The position numbers and the translations under genes are program-made. DNA of 64,000 bases from Cloacibacillus sp. GTDB lineage: Bacteria > Synergistota > Synergistia > Synergistales > Synergistaceae. Below, one piece after another: positions 8,455-17,543 of this stretch. The stretch lies in assembly GCF_020860125.1 (NCBI RefSeq), contig NZ_JAJBUX010000040.1:27763-91762 (forward strand), given 5' to 3'. The notes under the pieces were generated by a model. It did not search any database. It worked only from the letters and a program-made list of their open reading frames with translations, and was not told where the DNA came from. Within the stretch, counting starts at the first letter, position 1. Every line of letters begins with the position of its first letter.

Positions 8455-8818
8455 ACTTCACACTCTCCCTTGCTCCAGTCAGTCGATGATTTAACAACCA
8501 GGTTAGAGAAATTATAATCTAAAATTTGTGACTACGGGGAATGATTTTTAATGCATCTATTTATTTAGCTAAAATATCTTTATGCTACTATAATTACTAT
8601 AAATAAGTATTTTTACGTAATATATACAATTTTAAAAATTTAATTTTTTAAAAAATAATGAAATAGTGCGATTATATCTTTTATTAGCGGTATTCATTGC
8701 ATATTTGATATCTTTATAAAAAGTAAAAATTGGATATAGACTAAAATAAGTTGTTAAGGTATATTATCTTTGTCAGCAAAAACAGAGGTACACATAAATC
8801 TAATAAACGGGAGGAAGC
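8455..8818. other. A+T-rich divergent intergenic region (LysR / carrier)
   Basis: These 364 bp carry no credible ORF. The central 250 bp are extremely A+T-rich, with runs of A and T, and would be expected to hold the divergent promoters and LysR binding site. No promoter stands out clearly enough to assign. Confidence 0.5.
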
Positions 8819-10129
8819 ATGATGATTTTAACGAATCCAGTTGTTATTTCAGTTGTTGTGATGATCGCGCTATGTCTGCTTAACCTTAACATTGTACTTG
8901 CCCTTCTTATCGCGGCTCTTGTTGCGGGACTAAGCGCCGGTATGGGTATTTCCGAGACGATGGGGACGCTTATTGGCGGTATGGGCGGCAACGCCGAGAC
9001 CGCGCTTGCCTATTTCCTGCTCGGGACTTTCGCCGTCGCGATCGGCCAGACAGGTATTGCCTCTATCGCTTGTAAGAAGATAGCGAAAGTTGTCAAGGGG
9101 CGAAAATATATCCTTCTCTATATTCTGGTCGTCATCGCCTGTATGTCGCAGAATCTGGTTCCCGTCCACATCGCGTTTATCCCAATTTTGATACCGCCGC
9201 TTCTCCTGCTCTTCAATGAACTTAAAATAGACCGCCGCGCGGCGGCCTGCGCGCTCACCTTCGGTCTGAAAGCTCCATATATCGCGCTTCCCGTCGGTTT
9301 TGGGCTCATCTTCCACGGGATAGTTTCCAGCGAGATGGGACGCAACGGAATGGAAGTGGCGAAGACCGGCGTCTTCCACTATACATGGATAATAGGTTTA
9401 GGTATGGTCGTCGGGCTTCTCATCGCGCTTCACATTTCGTACGGTAAGCCGCGTGTCTATGAGAATAAACCGATCATCGGCGCAAATATGGATCTGCCGG
9501 AGGAGAAATTTACGCGGACTCACGTACTCGCCTTTGTCGCGATAGTCGTGGCTTTCGCCGCGCAGCTCATGACCGGGTCGCTGCCGCTCGGCGCTTTAGC
9601 CGCCATCATCGTCATGATCCTTACCCGCACGATTCCCTGGAAGGATATTGACAGCACCTTTATGGGCGGGCTGGAGATAATGGGGCTCATCGCTTTCGTC
9701 ATGCTCATCGCGGCAGGCTACGGAAATGTTCTGCGTGAAACCAAAGCGGTGGACGCGCTTGTATCAAGCGTCGTCGGTATTGTCGGCGGCAGCCGCTTCT
9801 GGGGCGCCTTCCTCATGCTGGCGGTGGGACTTCTCGTCACGCTTGGTATCGGGACCTCTTTTGGTACGATCCCCGTCATTGCCGCGATATACTGCCCGCT
9901 CGCGGCGCAGCTCGGTTTTTCAGTTGGCGCTACCGCCTGTCTTATCGCGGCTGCCGCAGCGCTGAGGGATGCCGGTTCTCCCGCATCCGATTCGACCCTT
10001 GGCCCCACCTCGGGGCTGAACGCCGACGGTCAGCACAACCATATATGGGACACCTGTGTGCCGACCTTCCTGCACTATAATATTCCGATATTCATCGCCG
10101 CAATGATCGGCGCGCTCGTCATATACTAA
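8819..10129 (+). CDS. Na+/H+ antiporter-family carrier (YuiF/NhaC-like)
   Basis: A 436-aa protein with about eleven or twelve hydrophobic segments. The pattern (LIAALVAGLSAGMG near the N-terminus, CMSQNLVPVHIAFIP, GIGTSFGTIPVI, and AALRDAGSPASDSTLGPT near the C-terminus) matches the Na+/H+ antiporter superfamily branch containing YuiF-like proteins, some of which are thought to move amino acids. Start is ATG 8819 or 8822 after GGGAGG. It is transcribed away from the LysR gene and ends at a strong bidirectional terminator. The substrate is not determinable. Confidence 0.75.
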   Translation: MMILTNPVVISVVVMIALCLLNLNIVLALLIAALVAGLSAGMGISETMGTLIGGMGGNAETALAYFLLGTFAVAIGQTGIASIACKKIAKVVKGRKYILLYILVVIACMSQNLVPVHIAFIPILIPPLLLLFNELKIDRRAAACALTFGLKAPYIALPVGFGLIFHGIVSSEMGRNGMEVAKTGVFHYTWIIGLGMVVGLLIALHISYGKPRVYENKPIIGANMDLPEEKFTRTHVLAFVAIVVAFAAQLMTGSLPLGALAAIIVMILTRTIPWKDIDSTFMGGLEIMGLIAFVMLIAAGYGNVLRETKAVDALVSSVVGIVGGSRFWGAFLMLAVGLLVTLGIGTSFGTIPVIAAIYCPLAAQLGFSVGATACLIAAAAALRDAGSPASDSTLGPTSGLNADGQHNHIWDTCVPTFLHYNIPIFIAAMIGALVIY

Positions 10130-10152
10130 AGAGCAGGTTATATAACAGAATC

Positions 10153-10199
10153 AAAAAAGGGCCGTAGCGGATATTCAGTCATCCGCTGCGGCCCTTTTG
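10153..10199. terminator. Bidirectional rho-independent terminator
   Basis: A 14-bp stem (GGGCCGTAGCGGAT / ATCCGCTGCGGCCC, one G-U pair) is flanked by A6 on the left and TTTT on the right. It separates the convergent carrier gene and MFS gene and can serve both. Confidence 0.88.
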
Positions 10200-10212
10200 T
10201 ATATTGGCTTCT

Positions 10213-11445
10213 TTAAGCGGCGAGCTTTTGGGCCCGTCCGGCGGCCCGCTTGAACCAGATTCCCCACAGCGCCTCCAACAGGCCGCAGACGATGATGATA
10301 TACCGGATGTCCACCAGATCGCCTAGCGGTCCGAAACAGAGGATGGCCAGCGGCATGACGCCCTGAGATACGAACTGCAGGAGGGAAAAGACGCGCCCCA
10401 TGTAGCTCTCGTCGGTGTTTGTCTGTATCAGCACCGTCTGTGCCGTGATCATAAAGGGGAGGAATATCCCCGCGACGCAGTCCAGAGCCAGGAATACCCA
10501 GAATATTTTTGTGAGCCCCATAAATGTGAAAATTATGCCAAAGCCCGCGAGCGAAACGGCGATCACCGTCACCTTGTCGTGGAAATCGCCCCTCCAGGCG
10601 ATATAGGCGCCGCCGAGCAGAGAACCGGCGGTCCAGAACATTTCATTGGCGGTGAGCCGCCAGACCTCGCCGCCAAAGTTCCTCGCCACCATAAGCGGCG
10701 AGAGGAAGGCAGCGGGGGTGATGAGTATGAAGCTGACTGCATAGCAGATCGTGATCGTCTTCAAAAGCGGGTTGTCCAGCATGTAGCGGACGCCGCTTTT
10801 CAGTTCGGCGATGATGCTTTCATTAGAAGCTGTTTTCCGCTGCCGCGCTTTTACCCTGATCGCAGCCATAATGATGATAGCCAGGAGGGCGGTGCTCACG
10901 TCTATGAGGAAGGTCCATTTTATTCCCATCGTACCGAGAATGAAGCCTCCGGCGGCGGGGGAGATAAGCAGCAGGATGTTGTTCAGCGTCTGGTTGATGC
11001 CGTTTATTCTCACCAGCTGGTCCGCCGGGACTATTTGCGGGTAGAGGGCGTTGACCGCGGGCGACTGAAAGCCGCCGCCGATAGAGCGGAGAAACGAGAC
11101 CGCGATAAGCAGCGTCAGGCTTTCGAAACCAGCGTGAAAGGCGGCGAAGGCCGCGAGGGTCGCGAGCGCTGTGAATCCGTCTGAAAGCATGATGATCATC
11201 TTTCGGCTGTATCTGTCGGCGACAACGCCTGCCCATAGTGAGATAAATATCTGCGGTGTCAGCGCCGCGATCGTCGATATCGTTATCCAGCTGCCGGAGG
11301 AGGTTTTGAGCGTTATATACCAGATGATGCTGAAGCCGACCACGGAGGAGCCGAACATAGATAGGTTCTGGCTGATAAGAAAGAGGAATATCTCCTTTTT
11401 CCATCTGCCGTCGTCCGCCGTTATCTCATTATTGTTTAAGGCCAT
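10213..11445 (-). CDS. MFS transporter (MFS_3 / enterobactin-exporter-like)
   Basis: A 410-aa protein with about twelve membrane segments. SLWAGVVADRYSRKMIIMLSD carries the loop 2-3 motif (G-x-x-x-D-R-x-x-R-K) of the major facilitator superfamily, and SPAVNALYPQIVP is typical of the EntS/MFS_3 branch, which exports small molecules or drugs. The start is ATG after GAGGTG. The gene stands alone between two terminator-like hairpins. The substrate is unknown. Confidence 0.85.
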   Translation of the reverse strand: MALNNNEITADDGRWKKEIFLFLISQNLSMFGSSVVGFSIIWYITLKTSSGSWITISTIAALTPQIFISLWAGVVADRYSRKMIIMLSDGFTALATLAAFAAFHAGFESLTLLIAVSFLRSIGGGFQSPAVNALYPQIVPADQLVRINGINQTLNNILLLISPAAGGFILGTMGIKWTFLIDVSTALLAIIIMAAIRVKARQRKTASNESIIAELKSGVRYMLDNPLLKTITICYAVSFILITPAAFLSPLMVARNFGGEVWRLTANEMFWTAGSLLGGAYIAWRGDFHDKVTVIAVSLAGFGIIFTFMGLTKIFWVFLALDCVAGIFLPFMITAQTVLIQTNTDESYMGRVFSLLQFVSQGVMPLAILCFGPLGDLVDIRYIIIVCGLLEALWGIWFKRAAGRAQKLAA

Positions 11446-11787
11446 CCCGTTTGCACCTCACAATCTATCCGCATCTGGAAACTGGCCGGTTGTCTGACCG
11501 TAAAACGCTCCGCGTTTTCTGTTATGCGGCGGCCTTTACGGCACAGGCCCGGTTTCGCTCTCTCTCATCTTTGGCGGTCGCAGCCGGTGATATTGAGCTT
11601 CGCCACCGAAGAGTACATTGCAGCCATTATATACTAAGCCAGGTTTTTCTCTCAAAAAATGAACGGAGATATCACCGTTTAGATGATATCTCCGTTTTGC
11701 TTTTCATTCTGTGAATGGCCACCCTGGTTTTGCCTGCTGCCAAAGTGATCAGCAGCTATCAGAAGGGCAGTTTCTTTACGGCTTTTT
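11446..11787. other. Intergenic region between MFS gene and livJ
   Basis: A 342-bp gap with no convincing ORF. It holds a strong hairpin terminator (listed separately) next to livJ and a short palindrome AAAACGC/GCGTTTT near 11502-11519. The promoter for the minus-strand MFS gene should lie in the first 100 bp, but no clear consensus is visible. Confidence 0.5.
11656..11700 (-). terminator. Rho-independent terminator of the liv operon
   Basis: A 13-bp perfect inverted repeat (AACGGAGATATCA / TGATATCTCCGTT) with a 9-nt loop. On the minus strand it is followed by T6, as expected for the end of livJ transcription. Plus-strand T residues also follow, so it may work both ways. Confidence 0.8.
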
Positions 11788-12945
11788 CTACTTGCTGGGC
11801 GTTACGATATCCTTATCGGTTACCACTCCGTAGTAGTGGAACTTTCCGTCCTTAACTATCTGTATCTGTACCGGCTTGACGACTTCGCCCTCGGGTGTGA
11901 AGCCGCTGATCAGTCCGGTGAGGCCGTCGTAGTTTTTCGTCGCCGCGAGGGCTTTAGCTACCGCGGGACCGTCGGTCGTCTTGGCCTGCTTGATGGCGTT
12001 CGCGAGCAGCATAAAGGCGTCATATGCCGAGGCTCCAACCATGTCGGGTTCTATCTTATGGAGCTTGCGGTACGTGGCGAGGAACTCCTGCACCTCTTTG
12101 CGTTTGTCGTCGCGGTTGAGGTTGGTCACGATGATGAGCCCCTCGGCGGCCTTGCCCGCTATCTCCGTGGTCTTCGGGGAGTCGGCGCCCTCTTCTCCGA
12201 TGAACTGCACTTTAATGCCCATCTCCTGCGCCTGTTTCATTGCCGGTCCCACCTGGAAGTAGTAGCCGCTGAAGAATACTACGTCGGGATTGGCCGCCTT
12301 CATCTTGGAAAGATAAGGCTTGAAATCCTTCTCGCTCATCGGATACTTCTGCTGTGACACTATCTTTGCCTCCGGGTGCTTTGCGAGATATTCGTCGAAG
12401 CCTTGGGCGAGGGTCGTGCCGAAGTCGTTGTCGCTGACGATGAGGGCGATTTTTTTCGCCTTAAGGAGTTTGACCGCCGTGTACGCCGCACCTTTGCCCT
12501 CTACCGTGCCGAGGAATCCGTTACGGAAGGTGTAGTCGCCCTTTGTGATATCGGGGTGCAGGGCATAGGCCGAGACGAGCGGAATCTCTTCGTCGTTGAA
12601 TATCGTGGAGACCGCTCTTGTCGGAAGACTGTACGAGCCCGCGACAAAGGCGACGACGCCGTCCTGACCGATGAGCTTGTTCGCCAGCGGCACGGACTGT
12701 TTCGGGTCGGCCGCGTCGTCGTAGCAGACAAGTTCGACCTTTTTGCCGAGCAGCCCGCCCTCTTTGTTTACTTTGTCAACGGCGATTTTCACGGACTCGT
12801 AGACGCTGAATCCGTCAGCCGCGGCGAAGCCGGTGAGAGGGGCGAGCATGCCGACCTTGATCGTATCCGCCGCCATCGCGCCGCCGGTAAAGACGACGAG
12901 TGCGAGAGCGAGCGCCGCAATTAAAATGCTGAAACTTTTTTTCAT
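11788..12945 (-). CDS. livJ: Branched-chain amino-acid ABC transporter substrate-binding protein
   Basis: A 385-aa periplasmic binding protein of the Leu/Ile/Val family (Peripla_BP_6). The signal peptide starts MKKSFSILIAALALAL and is cleaved near GGAMA/ADT. Typical elements are IKVGMLAPLTGFAA, the E-L-V-x-x-D-D-x-x-D-P segment (VCYDDAADPKQ) and GSYSLPTRAV. ATG follows AGGAGG. It is the last gene of the minus-strand livHMGF operon, 22 bp after livF; in many bacteria the binding protein comes first. Substrate specificity within this family is broad (amino acids, amides, urea), so leucine-type binding is presumed. Confidence 0.88.
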   Translation of the reverse strand: MKKSFSILIAALALALVVFTGGAMAADTIKVGMLAPLTGFAAADGFSVYESVKIAVDKVNKEGGLLGKKVELVCYDDAADPKQSVPLANKLIGQDGVVAFVAGSYSLPTRAVSTIFNDEEIPLVSAYALHPDITKGDYTFRNGFLGTVEGKGAAYTAVKLLKAKKIALIVSDNDFGTTLAQGFDEYLAKHPEAKIVSQQKYPMSEKDFKPYLSKMKAANPDVVFFSGYYFQVGPAMKQAQEMGIKVQFIGEEGADSPKTTEIAGKAAEGLIIVTNLNRDDKRKEVQEFLATYRKLHKIEPDMVGASAYDAFMLLANAIKQAKTTDGPAVAKALAATKNYDGLTGLISGFTPEGEVVKPVQIQIVKDGKFHYYGVVTDKDIVTPSK

Positions 12946-12967
12946 GATACCACTACCTCCTGTTTTT

Positions 12968-13672
12968 TTATGCGCCTAGATACGCCTCTCTCACCCGCCT
13001 GTCGGCGAGGAGTTCGGCGCTTGAACCCGATATGTTTATCTGTCCCGTCTCCAGCACATATCCCCTGCCGGAGATGCGCAGGGAGGCGAGGGCGTTTTGT
13101 TCCACGAGCAGTATCGTTATATTTTGGTCTTTCTTCAGCGAGCGCAGTACCTCGAATACCTGCTCCGTCAGCTTGGGCATCAGCCCCATGGAGACCTCGT
13201 CCACAAATAGCAGCTTTGGGTCGGATACGAGGGCGCGGGCGATCGCAAGCTGCTGCTGCTCGCCGCCCGAAAGGGTGTTCGCGAGCTGCGTGCCCCGTTC
13301 CTTTAGTATGGGAAACAGTTCGTAGATCATCGCAAGTTTTCCCGTGAGCTTTGACTGCATGCCGTAGACGCCCATCTTGAGGTTTTCGTAGACGGAGAGC
13401 TGCGGGAAACAGCGCGCCCTTTCGGGGACGATCTTTATCCCGAGCGCCGATCTTTTGTGCGCAGGCAGATTGGTGATGTCCCGGCCCTCAAAGATTATTT
13501 TGCCGGAACGCAGCGGCTGGAGCCCCATCAGCGCGCGCAGCGTCGTCGTTTTGCCGGCGCCGTTCGCGCCGATTATCGAAACAAGCTCGCCCTGCGCGAC
13601 CTCGAAACTTATTCCGTGTACCGCCTCAATATCGCCGTAGGCGACGCGCAGGTCACTGACGCTCAGCAGCAT
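12968..13672 (-). CDS. livF: Branched-chain amino-acid ABC transporter ATP-binding protein LivF
   Basis: A 234-aa ABC ATPase with Walker A GANGAGKTT, signature LSGGEQQQLAIARAL, and Walker B LLFVDEVSMGL. The ERARCFPQLSVYENL region after the Q-loop position is typical of LivF. The start at 13672 (ATG after AAGGGGGA) lies inside the 3' end of livG; an in-frame TTG at 13693 has no ribosome site. It pairs with LivG to power the LivHM permease. Confidence 0.92.
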   Translation of the reverse strand: MLLSVSDLRVAYGDIEAVHGISFEVAQGELVSIIGANGAGKTTTLRALMGLQPLRSGKIIFEGRDITNLPAHKRSALGIKIVPERARCFPQLSVYENLKMGVYGMQSKLTGKLAMIYELFPILKERGTQLANTLSGGEQQQLAIARALVSDPKLLFVDEVSMGLMPKLTEQVFEVLRSLKKDQNITILLVEQNALASLRISGRGYVLETGQINISGSSAELLADRRVREAYLGA

Positions 13673-14429
13673 CGGCGCAGTCCCCCTTTCCAAGATATGC
13701 CTCGATAACGGCCGGGTCGGCGCTTATCTCGGCAGGCAGTCCCTCCGCAAGTTTGCGCCCGTGGTCGAGCACCACTATCCGGTCGGAGAGGCCCATCGCC
13801 ACGCGCATGTTGTGCTCGATGAACAGTACCGAGACGCCGTCTTCGCGGATTCTCAATATCAGCTCCTCCGTGGCCTTTATCTCCTCGTAGCGCAGGCCGG
13901 AGAAGCATTCGTCAAGAAGCAGCAGCTTCGGTTCAAGGGCGAGGGCTCTGGCGATCTCCAGTTTGCGCAGGTTGCCGAGGGGCAGCAGCGCGGCCTTGAG
14001 CTCAGCCTTGTCCGCCAGTCCGACCCTCCGTAATACCTCCATCGCCCGCAGGCGGCTCTCCACGGTGTTCCAGAATCTCCACGAGAGGCGGAAGCTGCCG
14101 TATTTCATCATTCCCAGAGCGACAATCACATTGTCCAGGACGGAGAGCCCGCTGAAGGGCTTTACCACCTGGAAGGTCCGTCCGACGCCGAGCATCGCCA
14201 TCCGGTACGGCGGAAATCCGTTTGTCTTCATGCCGTTCAGGAGTATCTCGCCGCCCGTCGGTTTATAGACCCCGGATATCATATTGAAGCAGGTCGTTTT
14301 TCCGGCTCCGTTGGGTCCTAAAAGCCCTAGTATCTCACCGCGTTTTATTTCAAAGCTCACATTATCGACCGCTTTAAGGCCGCCGAAATTTATCGACAGA
14401 TTTTTGACCTCAAGAATGACCTCACTCAA
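13653..14429 (-). CDS. livG: Branched-chain amino-acid ABC transporter ATP-binding protein LivG
   Basis: A 258-aa ABC ATPase with Walker A GPNGAGKTTCFN and GVGRTFQVVKPF in the Q-loop region, typical of LivG. Walker B is LLLLDECFSGL and the H-loop is FIEHNMR. The ABC signature is a diverged LGNLRKLEIARAL, which is normal for LivG. The start is TTG preceded by AAGGGGGG, overlapping the stop of livM by 8 nt. The C-terminal LAEGLPAEISADPAVIEAYLG extension is characteristic of the subfamily. Confidence 0.92.
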   Translation of the reverse strand: MSEVILEVKNLSINFGGLKAVDNVSFEIKRGEILGLLGPNGAGKTTCFNMISGVYKPTGGEILLNGMKTNGFPPYRMAMLGVGRTFQVVKPFSGLSVLDNVIVALGMMKYGSFRLSWRFWNTVESRLRAMEVLRRVGLADKAELKAALLPLGNLRKLEIARALALEPKLLLLDECFSGLRYEEIKATEELILRIREDGVSVLFIEHNMRVAMGLSDRIVVLDHGRKLAEGLPAEISADPAVIEAYLGKGDCADAAERQ

Positions 14430-15324
14430 CCTTGGCGCCCCCCTTCGGGCCTTTCCTGCCGGCCGTCAGATTTTTCAGGGACATCATCGTAGAACCGCCG
14501 AGGATGCCGCCCGGCATGAAGCGTATCATCAACAGGAGCAACATGGCGTAGAGGAACATCCTGTAGTTGACGAGGGGTCTGAAGACCTCCGGCAGGATTC
14601 CCAAAATGACGGCTCCCACCAACGGTCCCCAGAAGGTGCCGAGGCCGCCGGCGACGACGATCGAAAGCAGCGTTACGGAAAATGGGAAGGTGAAGGAGTC
14701 CGCGCTGATGAAGCGCATATAGTGCGCGTAGAGCACGCCGGAGAGCCCCGCGAGCGCCGTGCCGAGGACGAAGGCCGTCAGCTTGGCGCATACGGGAGAG
14801 ACTCCCATGCTGGAGGCTGCCGTCTCCTCCTCGCGCACCGCGAAACAGGAGAGCCCGCTCCACGAACAGGTGAAGAACCGGCAGACGGCCATCGTCAGCA
14901 CAAGGAAGGCGAGGCAGAGCGCGAAATATCCCGGAGCTTTGAGCACGGTGCCGAAGAACCTTGCGCGGGGAATGCCGCCGATGCCAAGAGCGCCGCCCAG
15001 CGCGGGGGTGTACTGGAATATCGCCACCACGATGAAGTTGATGCCGATCGTTGTGATGGCGAGGAAGTCCTCTCTGACGCGCAGGCTTGGCAGGCCGCAG
15101 AGCAGGCCGACGGCCGCGACGATGATCACCGATATCGGCAGCGACTGCCAGAAGGTGAGCCCGGCGGCGGTGGTCAGCATCGCCGCGGAATAGGCTCCGA
15201 TGCCGACGAAGGCGGCGTGGCCGAGAGATATCTGACCGGCGTTGCCGACGATGACGTTAAGGCCGTAGGCCGCGATCGCCTGTATTATTATCTGTGTCGC
15301 CACGTTCAGTACATAGCTGTCCAT
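14422..15324 (-). CDS. livM: Branched-chain amino-acid ABC transporter permease LivM
   Basis: A 300-aa integral membrane protein. AYGLNVIVGNAGQISLGHAAF near the N-terminus is the diagnostic LivM segment, and GGLGTFWGPLVGAVIL near residue 240 is the cytoplasmic loop that contacts the ATPases. ATG follows GGTAGG. It lies between livH (10-bp gap) and livG (8-nt overlap). Confidence 0.92.
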   Translation of the reverse strand: MDSYVLNVATQIIIQAIAAYGLNVIVGNAGQISLGHAAFVGIGAYSAAMLTTAAGLTFWQSLPISVIIVAAVGLLCGLPSLRVREDFLAITTIGINFIVVAIFQYTPALGGALGIGGIPRARFFGTVLKAPGYFALCLAFLVLTMAVCRFFTCSWSGLSCFAVREEETAASSMGVSPVCAKLTAFVLGTALAGLSGVLYAHYMRFISADSFTFPFSVTLLSIVVAGGLGTFWGPLVGAVILGILPEVFRPLVNYRMFLYAMLLLLMIRFMPGGILGGSTMMSLKNLTAGRKGPKGGAKVE

Positions 15325-15334
15325 GATGCCGCAC

Positions 15335-16204
15335 CTACCGTTTTCCGAGGAGCCCGGTGGGTTTCCACATGAGGATGATTATCATTGCGATGAATGCCAG
15401 CGCGTCGCGCGGCAGAGGAATATTCGCGTAGCCGATGAGGAAGGTCTCGCCAAGACCGAGCAGCAGCGAGGCGAGCACCGCTCCGGGAACCGAGCCCATG
15501 CCTCCCACGACGATCAGCGCCAGCGTCTTGTAGGCGGGGACCTCGCCCATCATCGGATAGACCTGATTGTAATAGATGCCCATCAGGATACCGGCGATCG
15601 CCGCGATCGCCGAGCCGATAACGAAGGTCAGCGCCACCGTGCGCTGGGTGTTGACGCCGAGCGAGGCCGCCGTCTCCATATCCTGCGCGACCGCCCTCAT
15701 GGCAAGTCCGAGCTCGGTCTTCGTCATCAGCAGCCATAACGCGATGAGGATTATCACCGTCAGACAGTAGACGGCCATGAGCGTGGAAGAGATGGTCACG
15801 CCGAAAATCACCGCGGAGGGGAAGGGCAGCGCGGCGGGAAAGGTGCGTACCTCGGGCCCCGCGACGAGGCGGCAGAACTCCTCGATCGCGATGAGCAGCG
15901 CGATGCTGCTTATCAGCGGCACATATGGCGGGTATTTCAGCAGTGGATAATAGATGTAACGCTCTATGAGCACTCCGAGGAGCGAGCAAAAAGCCATGCT
16001 CACAATCACCGCGATCAGCACGCTGCCCGTCGACAGGAAGATATAGAGCCCCATGTAGGCTCCGGCGGTGTAGACGGAGGCGTGCGCGACGTGGAGAATC
16101 TTCATGACCCCGTAGATGAGAGCGAGGCCAAGCGTTATGAGAGCATACATGGCACCGGCTCCCAAACCGTTCAGAAACTGTTCGATAAACAATTCTATAT
16201 ACAA
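15335..16204 (-). CDS. livH: Branched-chain amino-acid ABC transporter permease LivH
   Basis: A 289-aa integral membrane protein, the first gene of the livHMGFJ operon. GAMYALITLGLALIYGVMKI and AHASVYTAGAYMG are the family hallmarks; GGMGSVPGAVLASLLLG is the ATPase-contact loop. The start is TTG at 16204 preceded by GAGGGG; no ATG is available in a good position. A consensus promoter lies 38-66 bp upstream. Confidence 0.92.
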   Translation of the reverse strand: MYIELFIEQFLNGLGAGAMYALITLGLALIYGVMKILHVAHASVYTAGAYMGLYIFLSTGSVLIAVIVSMAFCSLLGVLIERYIYYPLLKYPPYVPLISSIALLIAIEEFCRLVAGPEVRTFPAALPFPSAVIFGVTISSTLMAVYCLTVIILIALWLLMTKTELGLAMRAVAQDMETAASLGVNTQRTVALTFVIGSAIAAIAGILMGIYYNQVYPMMGEVPAYKTLALIVVGGMGSVPGAVLASLLLGLGETFLIGYANIPLPRDALAFIAMIIILMWKPTGLLGKR

Positions 16205-16241
16205 AACATCCCCTCAATAAGGAGAATTAGGTGATGTACAT

Positions 16242-16270
16242 ATTTTAAGCCTCGTATTTATAAATGTCAA
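16242..16270 (-). promoter_or_regulatory. Sigma70-type promoter of the liv operon
   Basis: On the minus strand a perfect TTGACA -35 (16270-16265), a 17-nt spacer and TAAAAT -10 (16247-16242) precede the livH TTG start. The flanking 70 bp upstream are very A+T-rich. Confidence 0.75.
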
Positions 16271-16375
16271 CTGATAAAAGGTCTAATTAACTTAATTTTA
16301 TAAAATATATAATAACGATTCTAAAATTTCCGAAATATATCCGATTGACGCCGTACGCCTTTTGCCGGCAGTCTA

Positions 16376-17179
16376 TCAGCAGCTTCGCCCTAGGTATGAC
16401 AGAAAGCCGCCGTCCACATACAATATTTGACCGTTTACAAAATCCGAGGCTTTGGAGGCCAGAAAGACGACCGGTCCGACCAAATCTTCCGCCGCGTCGC
16501 CCCAGCGTCCCGCGGGGGTCTGGGCGCGGATGAAACGGTCGAAGGGATTTATCGTACCGTCCGGCATCTTTTCTCGCAGCGACTCGTTCAGCGCGGTCGC
16601 CATGTAGCCGGGACCGATGCCGTTGCACTGGATGTTGCAGCCGCCATATTCCGCGGCGATATTTTTTGTGAGCATCTTCAGGCCGCCCTTCGCGGAGGCG
16701 TACGCCGCCGCGGTCTCCCTGCCGACTTCGCTCATGATGCCGCAGACATTGATTATCTTTCCGCCGCCCCTTTTGATCATTAGCGGGACAATGGACTTTG
16801 CGGCGATAAAGGGGCCTGTGAGGTCCGTATCGACTACCCTACGGAACTCTTCCGCGCTCATCTCCGTCATCGGCGTGCGGTTGATTATTCCGGCGTTATT
16901 GACAAGAATATCTATCGCGCCGTATTCGCCGCAAAGATTGGAAAAAAGCGCCGCGACAGCCTCTTCATCGGTGACGTCGCACGGATATCCCCGAGCCTCG
17001 ACGCCCCTGCGCCGGTAGGCCGCCAGGCCTTCGGCGATGGACTTTTCGCTCCTCGCGTTAAAAAATACCGCCGCGCCCGCCTCGGCGAGCCCGCAGGCCA
17101 TCGCGAAGCCGAGGCCGCGCGCTCCGCCCGTGACAAAGGCGTTTTTGCCCTCAAGTGAGAATAGCTTTCCGCCGTTCAT
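16376..17179 (-). CDS. SDR-family NAD(P)-dependent oxidoreductase (gluconate 5-dehydrogenase-like)
   Basis: A 267-aa classical short-chain dehydrogenase with all main motifs: cofactor-binding TGGARGLG (about residues 17-24), NNAG, an active-site Ser in VCGIMSE, and Y-x-x-x-K in YASAKGG. The layout resembles gluconate 5-dehydrogenase / 2-deoxy-D-gluconate 3-dehydrogenase. An upstream methyltransferase and a YciI-like protein on the same strand may form an operon with it (gaps of 34-36 bp). The substrate is unknown. Confidence 0.85.
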   Translation of the reverse strand: MNGGKLFSLEGKNAFVTGGARGLGFAMACGLAEAGAAVFFNARSEKSIAEGLAAYRRRGVEARGYPCDVTDEEAVAALFSNLCGEYGAIDILVNNAGIINRTPMTEMSAEEFRRVVDTDLTGPFIAAKSIVPLMIKRGGGKIINVCGIMSEVGRETAAAYASAKGGLKMLTKNIAAEYGGCNIQCNGIGPGYMATALNESLREKMPDGTINPFDRFIRAQTPAGRWGDAAEDLVGPVVFLASKASDFVNGQILYVDGGFLSYLGRSC

Positions 17180-17213
17180 CTTTCGCGCCTCCTTTAAAGG
17201 AAAAGTTACTGTC

Positions 17214-17507
17214 TCATGGCCTCTCGGCGAATATGGCGAAAGCCTCGTCGTATTTTGTTGGGATGATCTCGCAGACCTCGCATTCCGTTACGCCGTTTGT
17301 TCTGAAGGGGTCCTCCGCGAGTATGGCATCCAGCTCGGCTCTCTCATCTACGCTGAAAAGTATCGCGCCGCCGGTGCGCGGATTCCGGCGTCCGGAGAAG
17401 ATGATCTTCTTATGCGCGTAATACCTGTCGAGAAAGGCGGAGTGCGCCGGCAGCCAGCGGTCTACCTCTTCGATATCTTTGACATATTTTGTGATGACCA
17501 TGAACAT
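17214..17507 (-). CDS. YciI-like protein
   Basis: A 97-aa protein of the YciI family (ferredoxin-like alpha/beta dimer). The pattern FMVITKYVKDIEEVDRW, then AHSAFLDR, FSGRRNPRTGGAILF and EDPFRTNGV matches family members, in which the conserved His and Asp (His22 and the Asp of EDPF) line a putative active site. No general function is established for the family. ATG follows GGAGGG with 8-nt spacing. Confidence 0.85.
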   Translation of the reverse strand: MFMVITKYVKDIEEVDRWLPAHSAFLDRYYAHKKIIFSGRRNPRTGGAILFSVDERAELDAILAEDPFRTNGVTECEVCEIIPTKYDEAFAIFAERP

Positions 17508-17543
17508 GGCGAATACCCTCCTTCACGATGTATCACTTGGATA

